DNA of 64,000 bases from Paraburkholderia sp. CNPSo 3272 (GTDB lineage: Bacteria; Pseudomonadota; Gammaproteobacteria; Burkholderiales; Burkholderiaceae): positions 186,001 to 250,000 of the forward strand of contig NZ_JAMBPQ010000006.1 in assembly GCF_024206495.1 (NCBI RefSeq). Direction: 5' to 3'. A program made the position numbers and the translations under genes. The notes below the pieces were generated by a model, which searched no databases, was not told the DNA's origin, and saw only the letters and a list, made by a program, of their open reading frames with translations. Shown here in pieces: positions 40,243-49,825 of the stretch. Numbering within the stretch: the stretch's first letter is position 1; each line of letters starts with the position of its first letter.

Positions 40243-42150
40243 TCATGACGCCGCCATCGTTTCAGCGCTCGGCGCCAATCGCCACGTATTGCGCCCCGCG
40301 CGCTTCGCTTCGTACATGGCCGCATCGGCAAGACACAGCGGATCGTCGGCCAGCGCCCTGTTCTCGGCTTCGGCCGAGAGCATCGCGTTCGTTGCGTCCA
40401 CCACACCGGCAGCGCCTGTCACGCCAGCGAGCACGACGCCCACGCTCGCGCTCGTCTCGATCACGCGGCCCGCCACGACGAACGCCTTCGATACTTCACG
40501 GCAAATGGCCGCCGCGATGCGCTCGCCGGTGCGCGCGTCGCTCACGCCGCGGCTCGCCACCACGAATTCGTCGCCGCCCAGACGGCTCACCACGTCGCCC
40601 GTGCGCACGGTGGCGACGAGCCTGCGCGCGACCTCCCTGAGCAAGGCGTCGCCCACATCGTGGCCGTAGCGGTCGTTGATGGACTTGAAGCCATCCATGT
40701 CCATGAAGAAGAGCGCGAAGGGCTCACCGCTCGCGCGCAGTTCGTACAGTGTCTCCTGCAGCGCGCGCCGGTTCGCGATCCCCGTGAGCGGGTCGATCAG
40801 CGCGCCCTCGCGCAGACGTTGCTCGGTGCGGCGCTGCTCGGTCACGTCGTGCGCCATCACGTAGAAGCCCGTCACCTTGCCTTCGCGCTTGGCCGGAATG
40901 TAGGTGGCCGACCAGATCCGGTCGGCGTCGGCCCGATAGCGCACCTCGTCGCAGGTCACGCGCTCGCCGGCCAGCGCGCGCGCAAAGAGCGGCTGCAGCT
41001 GCTCGAACACTTCGGGGCGCAGCGTCTCCCTCAGGCTGCGTCCGCGCAGCGCCGCCGGGTCCGCGCCGAACACGCGCCTGAAGGTCTCGTTGTTGAACTG
41101 GTAGCACAGATCGCGATCGACCACGGCAATCAGCGCCGGCACGTTGTCGGTGATGGTCTGCAGCGCGTCGCGGCTGCGCCGCAGCTCCGCCGTGCGTTCG
41201 CGCACGCGCTCTTCGAGTTCGACGTGATAGTTGCGCAGCGCCTCTTCGCTCTTCTTGCGGCTCGTAATGTCCTGCACCGCCGCGATGAAATGCAGGGGCG
41301 CGCCCGACACGTCGCGCACGAGCGACACCGCGAGATTGACCCACACGGCCTGGCCGTCCGGCCGCAGATAGCGCTTTTCGATCGCATACGTAGCCTGGCG
41401 GCCCGCGAGCAGTTCGGCCACTTGCGCGAGATCGGCGGCGATGTCGGCAGGGTGCGTGAGGGAGGCGAACGTGCGGCGGCGCAGCTCGCTCTCCTCGTAG
41501 CCGATGATCTCCGAGAACTTCTGGTTCACGTCGAGAAAACGGCCGTCAAGATCGACCACGGCCTTGCCGATCGGCGTTTGCTGGAACACGGTCCGAAAGC
41601 GCGCCTCGCTGATGGCGAGCGAACGGCGGTCGCGCTCGTGCGCCGTGCGCGAACGGTTCAACTGACGGCGCAATTCCAGTTCGCGCTCGACGAGGCGCGC
41701 AAAATCGGCGAGCACGACGGCCTGGGCCGCGTCGAACGAGCGGGGTTTTTCGTCGATCAGGCACAGCGTGCCGACCACCTGGCCGTCGGCGAGGCACAGC
41801 GGCGAGCCTGCATAGAAGCGGATGTTCGGCGCGCCCGTGACGAGCGGATTGTCGAGAAAGCGCTCGTCGTCGAGCGCGTCTTCCACCACGAGCATGCGCT
41901 TGCTCAGCACGGCGTGCGCGCAGAACGACACGCTGCGCGGCGTTTCGCACGCGGCCAGCCCGTGGTGCGACTTGAACCATTGGCGGTCTTCGTCCACGAG
42001 CGAGATCAGCACGATCGGCATGTCGAACGTAAAGGCGGCGAGCCGCGAGATACGATCGAAAGCCTCTTCGGGATCGGTGTCGAGTATGTCGAGTTGCCGC
42101 AGCGCCCGAAGGCGGACGTCCTCATCCAGAGGAAGCGGAGCAGTGATCAT
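40243..42150 (-). CDS. GAF-PAS-PAS-GGDEF diguanylate cyclase
   Basis: A 635-residue cytosolic sensor enzyme making cyclic di-GMP. ATG 42150 is used because the GAF domain begins about 20 residues later; longer frames to 42363 look non-coding. GAF (about 25-165) starts RLRALRQLDILDTDPEEAFD; two PAS/PAC units follow (EARFRTVFQQTPIGKAVVD; ITDNVPALIAVVDRDLCYQF), and then GGDEF with LGGDEFVVA and an RTGD inhibitory site five residues upstream. There is no EAL domain. It is alone, downstream of nothing obvious, and convergence with other genes gives no clue to its signal. Confidence 0.9.
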   Translation of the reverse strand: MITAPLPLDEDVRLRALRQLDILDTDPEEAFDRISRLAAFTFDMPIVLISLVDEDRQWFKSHHGLAACETPRSVSFCAHAVLSKRMLVVEDALDDERFLDNPLVTGAPNIRFYAGSPLCLADGQVVGTLCLIDEKPRSFDAAQAVVLADFARLVERELELRRQLNRSRTAHERDRRSLAISEARFRTVFQQTPIGKAVVDLDGRFLDVNQKFSEIIGYEESELRRRTFASLTHPADIAADLAQVAELLAGRQATYAIEKRYLRPDGQAVWVNLAVSLVRDVSGAPLHFIAAVQDITSRKKSEEALRNYHVELEERVRERTAELRRSRDALQTITDNVPALIAVVDRDLCYQFNNETFRRVFGADPAALRGRSLRETLRPEVFEQLQPLFARALAGERVTCDEVRYRADADRIWSATYIPAKREGKVTGFYVMAHDVTEQRRTEQRLREGALIDPLTGIANRRALQETLYELRASGEPFALFFMDMDGFKSINDRYGHDVGDALLREVARRLVATVRTGDVVSRLGGDEFVVASRGVSDARTGERIAAAICREVSKAFVVAGRVIETSASVGVVLAGVTGAAGVVDATNAMLSAEAENRALADDPLCLADAAMYEAKRAGRNTWRLAPSAETMAAS

Positions 42151-43044
42151 CGTGTGGGGGGCCTGCGCGGCCGATACGGTTGCGTGGCGCTCTCCGCACC
42201 GGCGCGCCTTACCCGGGTTTACGGCCAGATTGTGCAAAAACTGAAGTACGGAAATGCCCGTGCCACGCGCGCCACGCCGGCCTTGCGCGCCAGGCATTTC
42301 CCCTACGCGGAAACCGCCACTTAAGCGCACGAACGTTCGGTATGCGTGTGGTTGCCCAATCATGGAGCACCGCAGCCGTCATACCGGTGCGGCTCGCGTG
42401 GCCCGGCGCCACGGACGTTACGCATCTTTTGCCTGAAATTTTACGGGCGCCAGATTACTTCGACATCCGAAATACATGCCGTTTTTAACCGGGGGGCTAA
42501 CGTGTAGCGAATTCGATCAAGCCCTCAAAAAAAACATGTCTGGCGACTTCAGCAACGCTTTTTCACCGCCGTAAAAAGGGCAAAGCTCCACCCCTTCCGG
42601 TGTCACCATGAGAACCCCCGCGCAAATCCTGCGACTGAAATCGACCACCCGCACCGCCACTGCGGCGCGCACCGCCGGCTGCGGCGCCACCGCGCGCACG
42701 AGCGCAGCGCCGCGTGCGCGCCGCGCGCCGTCGCGCAGCGCTCATGCGCTTACCGGCACGTCGCGTCACTACGCCGTGCGCCGCCTCGCGGCGCAGGTGC
42801 GCACACGCAGAATCTAAAGCCACACGGACATCGAGACACGAGACAGGAAACCGTGGCGGCCATGCCCGATCGCGCCGCTGCCTTGAATCCCACGGCGGCG
42901 CTTGCCTGTCAGTGCGTGCGCGCGCAACGTCGCGCGCCTTGCTGAACGTGGATCGTGCGGCGAACGAGGCGTGGCTCGAGCGTCTCGTCGAGCCGGCCTG
43001 ACCAGGTTGACCCGTAGTACTTTGAGAATGAAAAGGTAGACAAC
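42151..43044. other. Long gap between the diguanylate cyclase and motA
   Basis: About 890 bases. An AT-rich patch at 42430-42550 includes a run of eight A near 42526 and TTAACCGGGGGGCTAA at 42485-42500. No flagellar sigma28 or sigma54 promoter was recognised. flhDC, which precedes motA in many Burkholderiales, is not here. One small Arg/Ala-rich open frame is listed separately. Confidence 0.5.
42608..42817 (+). CDS. Possible small basic protein (uncertain)
   Basis: A 69-residue open frame, very rich in Arg, Ala and Thr (for example TRTATAARTAGCGATARTSA), with an ATG at 42608 but no clear ribosome site. It could be a nucleic-acid-binding peptide or just a chance frame in GC-rich DNA. It ends 227 bases before motA. 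I do not recognise a family. Confidence 0.2.
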   Translation: MRTPAQILRLKSTTRTATAARTAGCGATARTSAAPRARRAPSRSAHALTGTSRHYAVRRLAAQVRTRRI

Positions 43045-43914
43045 ATGTTTGTAGCAATTGGCTGGATCGTCGTGCTCGGATCGGTGATCGGGAGCTTCGT
43101 GGGCGTGGGGGGGCACCTGCCCGCGCTCGTTCAACCGTTCGAACTCCTGTGCATTTTCGGCGCGGCGCTCGGCGCGTTCGTGGTGAGCAACCCCACCGCC
43201 ACGCTCGGCAAGACGCTCAAGGCGCTGCCCACCTGCTTCGAGGGCGGTGGCTATACGAAGGCGCAATACCTCGAGCTGATCGCCCTCCTTTACGAGCTGC
43301 TGCAAAAGGCGCGCAAGGAAGGCATGATGGCGCTCGAGGCCGACATCGAAGCGCCAGAGAACAGCCCGACTTTCCAGAAGTACGCACGCGTGCTCGACGA
43401 CCATCATCTGCTCGACTTTATCGTCGACTATCTGCGCATGATGTCGAGCGGCAACGTGAATCCCCTGGAAATGCAGGACCTCATGGACGAAGAGCTCGAC
43501 ACGCACCACTCCGAGGTGTCGATTGCGCCCAACGCCATCCAGAAGATGGCCGACGGCCTGCCGGCATTCGGCATCGTGGCCGCCGTGATGGGCGTGGTGC
43601 ACACCATGGGCTCGGTCGGCAAGCCGCCCGCGGTGCTCGGCGAGATGATCGCGGGCGCGCTAGTGGGCACGTTCCTCGGCATTCTGCTCGCCTACGGCTT
43701 CGTCGGTCCGCTCGCCGATCTGCTCAACGCCAAGGGCCGCGCCGCCAGCAAGCCGTTCCAGTGCGTGAAGGCCGTGCTGCTCGCGTCGCTCGCCGGCTAC
43801 GCGCCGCCCGTGGCCGTGGAATTCGGCCGCAAGGTGCTGTTCACCGCCGACCGCCCGAGCTTCCAGGAGCTCGATGAAGCGGTGCGCGCCACCAGGACGC
43901 CGAAAGCCGCTTAG
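43045..43914 (+). CDS. motA: Flagellar stator protein MotA
   Basis: A 289-residue inner-membrane protein that forms the ring of the proton-driven stator. Four helices are expected (starting IGWIVVLGSVIGSFVGVGGH). The large cytoplasmic loop holds the charged rotor-contact region (LLQKARKEGMMALEADIEAP), and the late helices carry DGLPAFGIVAAVMGVVHTMG with the conserved proline. AAAAGGT precedes the ATG. Followed by motB after ten bases. It looks like the enteric/beta-proteobacterial proton-type MotA but somewhat diverged, and it is not next to flhDC or che genes. Confidence 0.93.
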   Translation: MFVAIGWIVVLGSVIGSFVGVGGHLPALVQPFELLCIFGAALGAFVVSNPTATLGKTLKALPTCFEGGGYTKAQYLELIALLYELLQKARKEGMMALEADIEAPENSPTFQKYARVLDDHHLLDFIVDYLRMMSSGNVNPLEMQDLMDEELDTHHSEVSIAPNAIQKMADGLPAFGIVAAVMGVVHTMGSVGKPPAVLGEMIAGALVGTFLGILLAYGFVGPLADLLNAKGRAASKPFQCVKAVLLASLAGYAPPVAVEFGRKVLFTADRPSFQELDEAVRATRTPKAA

Positions 43915-43924
43915 GAGTCCAGAG

Positions 43925-44863
43925 ATGGCAGAACGTACTCCAGGCTCGCGCGCCGCGCGCGACACAGAGGGCAGCAAGACCACGCTCGTGGTGCGCCGCG
44001 TGAAGAAAGGCGGCCACGAGGGTCACCACGGCGGTGCATGGAAGATCGCCTATGCCGACTTCATGACCGCGATGATGGCGTTTTTCCTCTTGTTGTGGCT
44101 GCTCGGCTCCACGTCGCAGTACGATCGCGACGGCATCGAGAAGTACTTCAACACGCCGCTTTCGGCCATGCTCGGCAGCAAGCCCGACGCCGCGAACCCG
44201 AACCCGAGCGTGGTGCAAGGCGGCGGCCGTGACCTTTCGAGCAGGACGCCGGCCGTGGGCGGCTCGAACGCACAGCCCACGCTCTCGCACGCCGTGCCCG
44301 CGGAAACGCTCGACAAGTCGCGCCTTTCGCAGCTCAAGGAAAAACTGTCGGCGCTCATCGAGCGCAAGCCTGAGTTGCGCGCGTACCGCGACCAGATCCG
44401 CATGTCGATCACCGACGAGGGCCTGCGCATCGAGCTGGTCGATTCGCTCAAGCGCCCGATGTTCGCGACCGGCAGCGCGAAGCTCGAGGACTACGCGTAC
44501 GAGATCCTCGTGCAGATCGGCAGCGCGCTGAACGACGTGGAGAGCGGCGTGTCGATCGCGGGGCACACCGACTCGGTACCTTACTCGGGCGGCCTCGCGG
44601 GCTACTCGAACTGGGAGCTTTCGAGCGAGCGCGCCAACGCCGCGCGCCGCGCACTGGTGGCCGGCCACCTGAGCGAGGAGAAGCTGCTCCAGGTGCGGGG
44701 CCTCGCCGATGTCCTGCCGCTCGACCACGACACGGCGGACAGCCCGCTGAACCGGCGCATCAGCATTCTGGTGATGAACAAGGCCGCCGAGCGCGCGTTC
44801 TTCGAGCAGGCGAAACGCTACGACGTCGACACCCCGCGAAAGGCGGCCACGCCGGCTTCATAA
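43925..44863 (+). CDS. motB: Flagellar stator protein MotB
   Basis: A 312-residue stator partner. ATG 43925 is set by TAGGAGT upstream. Residues about 38-60 are the single helix with YADFMTAMMAFFLLLWLLGS; D45 is the essential proton-binding aspartate. After a plug/linker, residues about 170-290 form the OmpA-like peptidoglycan-binding domain with IAGHTDSVPY and NWELSSERANAARRAL. Paired with motA upstream; no che genes follow, unlike in the main flagellar locus of many relatives. Confidence 0.93.
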   Translation: MAERTPGSRAARDTEGSKTTLVVRRVKKGGHEGHHGGAWKIAYADFMTAMMAFFLLLWLLGSTSQYDRDGIEKYFNTPLSAMLGSKPDAANPNPSVVQGGGRDLSSRTPAVGGSNAQPTLSHAVPAETLDKSRLSQLKEKLSALIERKPELRAYRDQIRMSITDEGLRIELVDSLKRPMFATGSAKLEDYAYEILVQIGSALNDVESGVSIAGHTDSVPYSGGLAGYSNWELSSERANAARRALVAGHLSEEKLLQVRGLADVLPLDHDTADSPLNRRISILVMNKAAERAFFEQAKRYDVDTPRKAATPAS

Positions 44864-45106
44864 GGCATTGACGGCGCGGCCCGGAATGGGTCTCCAAAGC
44901 GGGTCCAAAGCCGTCTCCAGAGAGGCACGAACTGCCCCGATGCGCCGCGCGCCAGCGCGTCGAACCGGGAACGCGACGCGGTACGCCGCTTGCTGTATCG
45001 CCAGAACGCGGCCAGAACCGCCGGGGCATCGCCTGCCGCCTGAACACGGGAATCGTCGGGAGTCTGGCCGGACTCAACATTGTTCCCCTCACATCTGGAG
45101 ACCAGC

Positions 45107-45565
45107 ATGCCCACCTTCATTCCTCCGCCCATGCCAACCGGCAATGGCGTGCGCATCGTCGGCAAGGGCCGCGTGAGCGCCGCGGGGCCGGGCCCCGACG
45201 TGATGGCCGCCAGCACGCTCGACAGCGACCGCGTGCTGAGTTCGGACGGCCAGGAAGTCGGCAAGATCAAGGAAATCATGCTCGACGTGCAGAGCGGCCG
45301 CGTGGCCTACGTGGTGATGTCGAGCGGCGGCTTTCTCGGCATCGGCGACAAGCTGCTCGCCATTCCCTGGAGCGCGCTCATGCTCGATACGAGCCGCAAG
45401 TGCTTCCTGCTCAACGTCTCGTCCGAGCGCGTGAAGGAAGCGCCGGGCTTCGACCGGGACAACTGGCCGTCGATGGCCGACGCGAGCTGGGGCAGCACGC
45501 TGCACGCGTATTACGGCGCCGAGCCGTACTGGGCCGCGGTCGAGCCGGTGACGCCGCGTCACTGA
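45107..45565 (+). CDS. PRC-barrel domain protein
   Basis: A 152-residue soluble protein. ATG 45107 follows CTGGAG. Residues about 33-110 are a PRC-barrel with LDSDRVLSSDGQEVGKIKEI, AYVVMSSGGFLGIGDKLLAI and PWSALMLD. Such stand-alone PRC-barrel proteins are common in Burkholderiales and are often stress-linked; a molecular function is not established. The N-terminus is Pro-rich, and the C-terminus has an aromatic tail (HAYYGAEPYWAAV). No operon partner. Confidence 0.85.
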   Translation: MPTFIPPPMPTGNGVRIVGKGRVSAAGPGPDVMAASTLDSDRVLSSDGQEVGKIKEIMLDVQSGRVAYVVMSSGGFLGIGDKLLAIPWSALMLDTSRKCFLLNVSSERVKEAPGFDRDNWPSMADASWGSTLHAYYGAEPYWAAVEPVTPRH

Positions 45566-45583
45566 GCGTAGTAGTCCAGCACA

Positions 45584-45617
45584 CGGCTCCGAGCGGGTAA
45601 GCTGGCGTTCGGAGCCG
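45584..45617. terminator. 9-bp hairpin after the PRC-barrel gene
   Basis: CGGCTCCGA (45584-45592) pairs perfectly with TCGGAGCCG (45609-45617) across a 16-base loop, 19 bases after the stop codon. No T-run follows, so it is a probable but non-canonical terminator. Confidence 0.4.
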
Positions 45618-45826
45618 CGTATCGCATCGAGCGCGCGCCGGAATGCGCGCGTGGGGATGGGAACGGGGAACGGCTGATCGGATCGGCCCATTGGACCAGT
45701 TTTTGGTTCCCGATGGCGACAGGCGCAAAATACGCGCTGTTGCAGCACGACGTCGATGTCACTGCAATCAGCGAACACTAGGCAACACAGCCAACGCCTG
45801 GCAACCCTACAGATAACCCCGAACCC

Positions 45827-46678
45827 ATGACCCAGTTCTTCAGCGAAGCCGCCTCCGCCGACGCCGTCAATGCGCGTATCGGCGAAAACGCCGACGAGCG
45901 TCTGCGCGAGGTGATGAGCGCGCTCGTGCGCCATCTGCACGCATTCGCGAAAGAAGTGCAACTCACCCAGCCGGAATGGGAAACCGCCATCGACTTTCTC
46001 ACCACGGCGGGCCAGCTCTGCAGCGCCGAGCGCCAGGAGTTCGTCCTGCTCTCGGACACGCTAGGGTTTTCCATGCTCGTGGACGCCATCAACAACCGCC
46101 AGCCCGGCGCCGCCACCGAAAACACCGTGTTCGGCCCGTTCCACGTGGCCGGCGCGCCCGAGCGCGAGATGGGCGCGTGCATCACTGCGGACGGCAAGGG
46201 CGAGCGCTGCCTGTTCGAGGGCCGCGTGCTCGATCTTGATGGCCGGCCGGTGGAGGGCGCGCGCATCGACGTGTGGTCCGACAACGCCGACGGCTACTAC
46301 GACGTGCAGCAGCCCGGCGTGCAGCCCAGGTGGAACAACCGCGGCATCTTCACGACCGGCGCGGACGGCGCCTATCGCTTCGTCGGCATCAAGCCGGTCT
46401 CGTACCCGATCCCGCACGACGGCCCGGTGGGCAAGATGCTCGCAAACCTCGGCCGCCACCCGTACCGGCCCGCACACATGCATTTCCTTATCACCGCGCC
46501 GGGCTTTCAGAAGGTGGTCACGCATACCTTCGTGGGAGACGATCCCTACCTGCAGTCGGACGCCGTGTTCGGCGTGAAAGCATCGCTCGTCGCGCCGTAC
46601 GAGCGGGTGGCAGACAGCGCCACGCCCTGGCGCTCCACGTTCGACTTCGTGCTCATGCCGCTCGCGGCGCCCGCCTGA
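45827..46678 (+). CDS. Intradiol ring-cleavage dioxygenase (catechol/hydroxyquinol 1,2-dioxygenase type)
   Basis: A 283-residue non-haem Fe(III) enzyme opening catechol-type rings between the hydroxyls. Ligands: Y157 or Y158 in NADGYYDVQ, Y193 in PVSYPIP, H217 and H219 in YRPAHMHFLI, with the 24- and 2-residue spacings of characterised enzymes. The N-terminal helical Dioxygenase_N domain spans residues about 20-95 and mediates dimerisation. DxxPHDGPVGKML and the HMHF text suggest the hydroxyquinol subgroup, but catechol cannot be excluded. No maleylacetate reductase or cat genes are adjacent, so it is an isolated enzyme. Confidence 0.9.
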   Translation: MTQFFSEAASADAVNARIGENADERLREVMSALVRHLHAFAKEVQLTQPEWETAIDFLTTAGQLCSAERQEFVLLSDTLGFSMLVDAINNRQPGAATENTVFGPFHVAGAPEREMGACITADGKGERCLFEGRVLDLDGRPVEGARIDVWSDNADGYYDVQQPGVQPRWNNRGIFTTGADGAYRFVGIKPVSYPIPHDGPVGKMLANLGRHPYRPAHMHFLITAPGFQKVVTHTFVGDDPYLQSDAVFGVKASLVAPYERVADSATPWRSTFDFVLMPLAAPA

Positions 46679-46799
46679 TCCGGCAATGCGGCGAACTGGA
46701 CGCGATATCGCGCCTTGCTCGCCGCATCGTCCGCCGCTCCCGGGTCATAGACTGGTCTCGCAGTCGAACGAACAACCGGGAACACCTTTGGGGGCGGCG

Positions 46800-46916
46800 A
46801 TGCGGGTTACGAACTGGATTCTGGTGCTGGAATGCGCGTATATGGAATTTTCCAGCTGGCGCGGCAAGAACGTGTATCGCCGTACCGTGGCGTACGACAG
46901 CGTGGTGTGGTGCTAA
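46800..46916 (+). CDS. Possible 38-residue small protein
   Basis: ATG 46800 with GGGGGCGGC close upstream; stop TAA at 46914. The protein-like composition (Trp, Tyr, Cys, low Ala) is unlike chance frames in this GC-rich DNA: VTNWILVLECAYMEFSSW is a hydrophobic/aromatic stretch followed by a basic segment RGKNVYRRT. Too short to classify; no family recognised. Confidence 0.3.
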   Translation: MRVTNWILVLECAYMEFSSWRGKNVYRRTVAYDSVVWC

Positions 46917-47011
46917 CCCCTTCCGCAACCCTCTAGCCATCGACGCAACGGCGTTCCTCTACTACAGTCGAAGACTTTACCGTCATCACTGCCGGAATCG
47001 AGGATTCGAAC

Positions 47012-47281
47012 ATGTTGTTCCCCGCCGTTGCCACCGCCGCCCTGCTGATCGTCGTGTATGTCCACGCGAACATTCCGCGCTTCACCGAGCGCGGCCCGAA
47101 GCGCCTCATCGCCCACGCCACGCTGTTGCTGGCCGGCCTGTGCTTCGGCGTGGTCGGCGCGATGATGTCCGGCACGATCGCGCCGCCGTGGGCGGTGATT
47201 GCGTGTGGCATGGGCGTCGTGCATTTGCCGGCGCTCTGCGTGCTCGTGCTCAAGCGCCTGAGGCATTCGGGGCGCAGCTAA
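47012..47281 (+). CDS. Small three-helix membrane protein, unknown function
   Basis: An 89-residue inner-membrane protein: helices about 1-19, 33-53 and 58-79, joined by short basic loops (RFTERGPKRLIAH; LKRLRHSGRS). The helices are Ala/Leu/Val/Gly-rich. The high third-position GC supports coding. It stands alone; no family recognised and no function assigned. Confidence 0.65.
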   Translation: MLFPAVATAALLIVVYVHANIPRFTERGPKRLIAHATLLLAGLCFGVVGAMMSGTIAPPWAVIACGMGVVHLPALCVLVLKRLRHSGRS

Positions 47282-47683
47282 AATGCCGTGCCCAGGCGCC
47301 TCACTGGCACTGCAACACGACGACGCCACCCATGCCCTGCCCGTCGGCAACGCGGCCGAGTAACCAACGGCAACCAGCGGCTTCGTCGCGTCGTGCCCCA
47401 CGACAACCGACTGAACGGACAACCGCCCGGTCGTCGAAATGCCATCAACGGCGACTGAGAGTTCGTCAGCGCATACTGCGTAGGTCCGTGGCGCACTGAG
47501 GCGCTTGCAATTTTCCCCGATTGACTGGGGAAAACCACCATTGCGCAAGAGGTCCAGCGGGCTCCCGCGCTGACCTTCAGTTCCTTCGCCCAGCGCCGTA
47601 ACATGTTCAGTGCTTTGCCGTCTCACGCTCGAAGCACGACCGTTTTTCTGCTACATAGCCCCTTGCGTTCTGGAGCCCTCTTC
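47282..47683. other. Gap before the second chemoreceptor, possibly a decayed minus-strand gene
   Basis: About 400 bases. On the minus strand one reading (about 47470-47290) gives protein-like text such as STTGRLSVQSVVVGHDATKP without a credible start or stop arrangement; it may be a remnant. Otherwise I see no gene. A ribosome site at 47672-47675 belongs to the chemoreceptor. Confidence 0.25.
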
Positions 47684-49231
47684 GTGTTTGCACGACTCTC
47701 TATCTCTGTTCGTCTGCGCATCGCGGTCGGCCTGCTGGCCTTGCTGATCTTGGCAGCCGGCGTTTCCGGCCTTGCAGGCATGTCGCGCACCAATACGGCG
47801 CTCGGCTATGCCTATTCGAACCAGCTGGTCGCCGCCATCAACATCGGCAAGTCGAACCTGAACCTGACCATCGCGCGCACGACGCTCGACCGGATCCTCC
47901 TGCACCCGGACGCGCCCGATGTTCAGCCGTTGCTCGACAAGGCACAGAACTATCTCGACACCTCGAACAAGGCCTGGGAGGTCTACCGCTCGCTGCCGCA
48001 CGCTCCCGAAGAGCAGGCGCTCGCCGACGGCGTTCAGGCCGCCCTCACCGGCATGCTGGAGCAAGGCATCCAGCCGCTCATGGCCGCGATCAAGCAAGGC
48101 GACCGCCAGGCCCAAGACGATATCGCGATGAAGCGCATTCCGCCGCTCTCGGTCGCGCTCACCAAGGCCTCGACCGCGCTCGAGGCATGGCAGAAGGCGC
48201 ATGGCGAGCAGGCGTTCGACCGCGCGCAGGACCGCTATTCGTGGCTGCGGGCCGGCAGCATCGCGCTGATCGTGCTCGGCCTCGCGGTGGCGGGCGTCTG
48301 CGCCGCGGGACTGCACCGCGCGATCGCTGCGCCTCTCGAAAACGTACAGGGCGCGCTCCAGCGCATCGCGGACGGCGACTTGACCGCCAACCTCGAAACG
48401 CGTTCCAGCGACGAAATGGGCCGCCTCGTAGCGAGCCTCAAGGCCATGCAGGACGCGCTCGCCCAAACGGTGCGCAAGGTCAGCCACAGCTCCGAGTCCA
48501 TTTCCACGGCGACGCGGCAGATCGCCGCCGGCAACGACGACCTGTCGCAGCGCACCGAAGAACAGGCGGCCTCGCTGCAGGAAACGGCCGCGAGCATGGA
48601 GCAGCTCACCGCCACGGTCAAGCAGAACGCCGAGAACGCGCGCACCGCGCAGACGCTCGCCAACAGCGCGCAGGAAGTCGCCGATCGTGGCTCGCAGGTC
48701 GTGAGCAACGCGGTGCAGACGATGGAGCGCATCGACGGCAGCTCGCAGAAGATCGCCGACATCACCGGCATCATCGAAGGCATTGCTTTCCAGACCAATA
48801 TCCTCGCGCTCAATGCGGCGGTGGAAGCCGCGCGCGCGGGCGAACAGGGCCGCGGATTCGCCGTGGTCGCGAGCGAGGTGCGCTCGCTTGCGCAGCGTTC
48901 GGCGGCGGCCGCCAAAGAGATCAAGACGCTGATCGCCGAATCGGTCGAGCACGTTTCGACGGGCTCGGACTATGTGCGCTCGGCCGGCGAGACGATGAAC
49001 GAGATCGGCGAGTCCATTGGCCGCGTGACGACGATCATGCACGAGATCGCGAACGCCTCCGAAGAGCAGCGCGACGGCATCGAGCAGGTGAATCTCGCGG
49101 TCTCGCAGATGGACCAGGTCTCGCAGCAGAACGCCGCGCTAGTGGAAGAAGCGGCCGCGGCCGCCATGGCGCTCAGCGAGCAGGCCGACTCGCTACGCGA
49201 TGCCGTTGGGGCGTTCAGGCTCGCGCGCTGA
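47684..49231 (+). CDS. Methyl-accepting chemotaxis protein (second copy)
   Basis: A 515-residue inner-membrane chemoreceptor. GTG 47684 is chosen because TGGAG lies eight bases upstream and it begins directly before TM1 (about 9-32); an ATG at 47603 would add 27 unlikely residues. A helical periplasmic domain (about 33-185, Tar/4HB type) follows, then TM2 (about 190-212), HAMP, and the signalling domain with [20 protein letters not shown]. No C-terminal pentapeptide for CheR is seen. The ligand is unknown. Confidence 0.91.
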   Translation: MFARLSISVRLRIAVGLLALLILAAGVSGLAGMSRTNTALGYAYSNQLVAAINIGKSNLNLTIARTTLDRILLHPDAPDVQPLLDKAQNYLDTSNKAWEVYRSLPHAPEEQALADGVQAALTGMLEQGIQPLMAAIKQGDRQAQDDIAMKRIPPLSVALTKASTALEAWQKAHGEQAFDRAQDRYSWLRAGSIALIVLGLAVAGVCAAGLHRAIAAPLENVQGALQRIADGDLTANLETRSSDEMGRLVASLKAMQDALAQTVRKVSHSSESISTATRQIAAGNDDLSQRTEEQAASLQETAASMEQLTATVKQNAENARTAQTLANSAQEVADRGSQVVSNAVQTMERIDGSSQKIADITGIIEGIAFQTNILALNAAVEAARAGEQGRGFAVVASEVRSLAQRSAAAAKEIKTLIAESVEHVSTGSDYVRSAGETMNEIGESIGRVTTIMHEIANASEEQRDGIEQVNLAVSQMDQVSQQNAALVEEAAAAAMALSEQADSLRDAVGAFRLAR

Positions 49232-49246
49232 GCGCAGGACCAGGCG

Positions 49247-49516
49247 TTAGAGCCGCTCGATCGAGGCGCGGCCGGCGAACCGGCCGCCTCGATTCGACGC
49301 GCTGTTCAGCAAGATCATGCCGTGGATCCTGGCAAGCGCCTGCTGCCATGCGGCGGTGTCGCGCGTGGCGTCGCCTTTCTCGATCAGCGGCTCGAGCATC
49401 GAGAGCAGGTCAGTCGAGCGTGAGGTGCCTTTCGGCGAGTTGACGTCGGAAACGAGCCCACCTCGGCGAGATCTCGCCCTCGCGCGCCGTGCCTTCGAAT
49501 TGCGTGCTTTGCGCAA
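49247..49516 (-). CDS. Possible small protein (uncertain)
   Basis: An 89-residue frame beginning 10 bases after the stop of the next minus-strand small gene. The start is Arg/Lys-rich (RKARNSKARRARARSRR) and the middle helical (LLSMLEPLIEKGDATRD). The last ~10 codons lie inside a strong hairpin that looks like a terminator, which argues against the frame being coding to its end. No family recognised. Confidence 0.3.
   Translation of the reverse strand: MRKARNSKARRARARSRRGGLVSDVNSPKGTSRSTDLLSMLEPLIEKGDATRDTAAWQQALARIHGMILLNSASNRGGRFAGRASIERL
49261..49292. terminator. Strong GC hairpin after the chemoreceptor
   Basis: Bases 49261-49275 pair with 49280-49292 around a CGAA tetraloop, with one two-base bulge (about 13 pairs). 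It lies 30 bases after the chemoreceptor stop. No T-run follows. It probably stops or protects the chemoreceptor transcript. Confidence 0.45.
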
Positions 49517-49525
49517 CCCCGTGTG

Positions 49526-49825
49526 TCAGCTTGCCCAGGCCAACTCCGGCATCCGGCGGGAGGCGTCGAAGCCCCTGGCTTTCATGGCAGCCGCTGCGCA
49601 GCCGCGCCTTTCCAGCCGCTCGGCCAGCAGCCAGCAAAACACGTCCAGTTCGGCCCTGCCGTGCGTCGCGATGAATTCGTGCATCACTTCTTGCACGGCG
49701 CTTTCCTGTGTCGCCGTCGAAAGCATGCTGGAAATATGCGACGCGCCGCGCGCGAGTTCGAGCGAATACGCCGCTTCGTAGTAGTACAGGCCGCCTTGAC
49801 GCGGCCTTTTGTGGGCCCTTTTCAT
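49526..49825 (-). CDS. Hypothetical 99-residue protein
   Basis: ATG 49825 with a G-rich GGGGGAAA upstream; a longer frame to 49954 has no ribosome site. A soluble, mostly helical protein with a basic start (KRAHKRPRQGGLYYYEAAYS) and MHEFIATHGRAELDVFCWLL. No family recognised. It precedes a second small frame and lies downstream of an AraC-type gene on the same strand, 160 bases away. Confidence 0.55.
   Translation of the reverse strand: MKRAHKRPRQGGLYYYEAAYSLELARGASHISSMLSTATQESAVQEVMHEFIATHGRAELDVFCWLLAERLERRGCAAAAMKARGFDASRRMPELAWAS

Noticed and set aside
42485..42500. TTAACCGGGGGGCTAA as a motA promoter element
   Set aside because: Too far (about 550 bases) upstream of motA and does not match sigma28 or sigma54 consensus.
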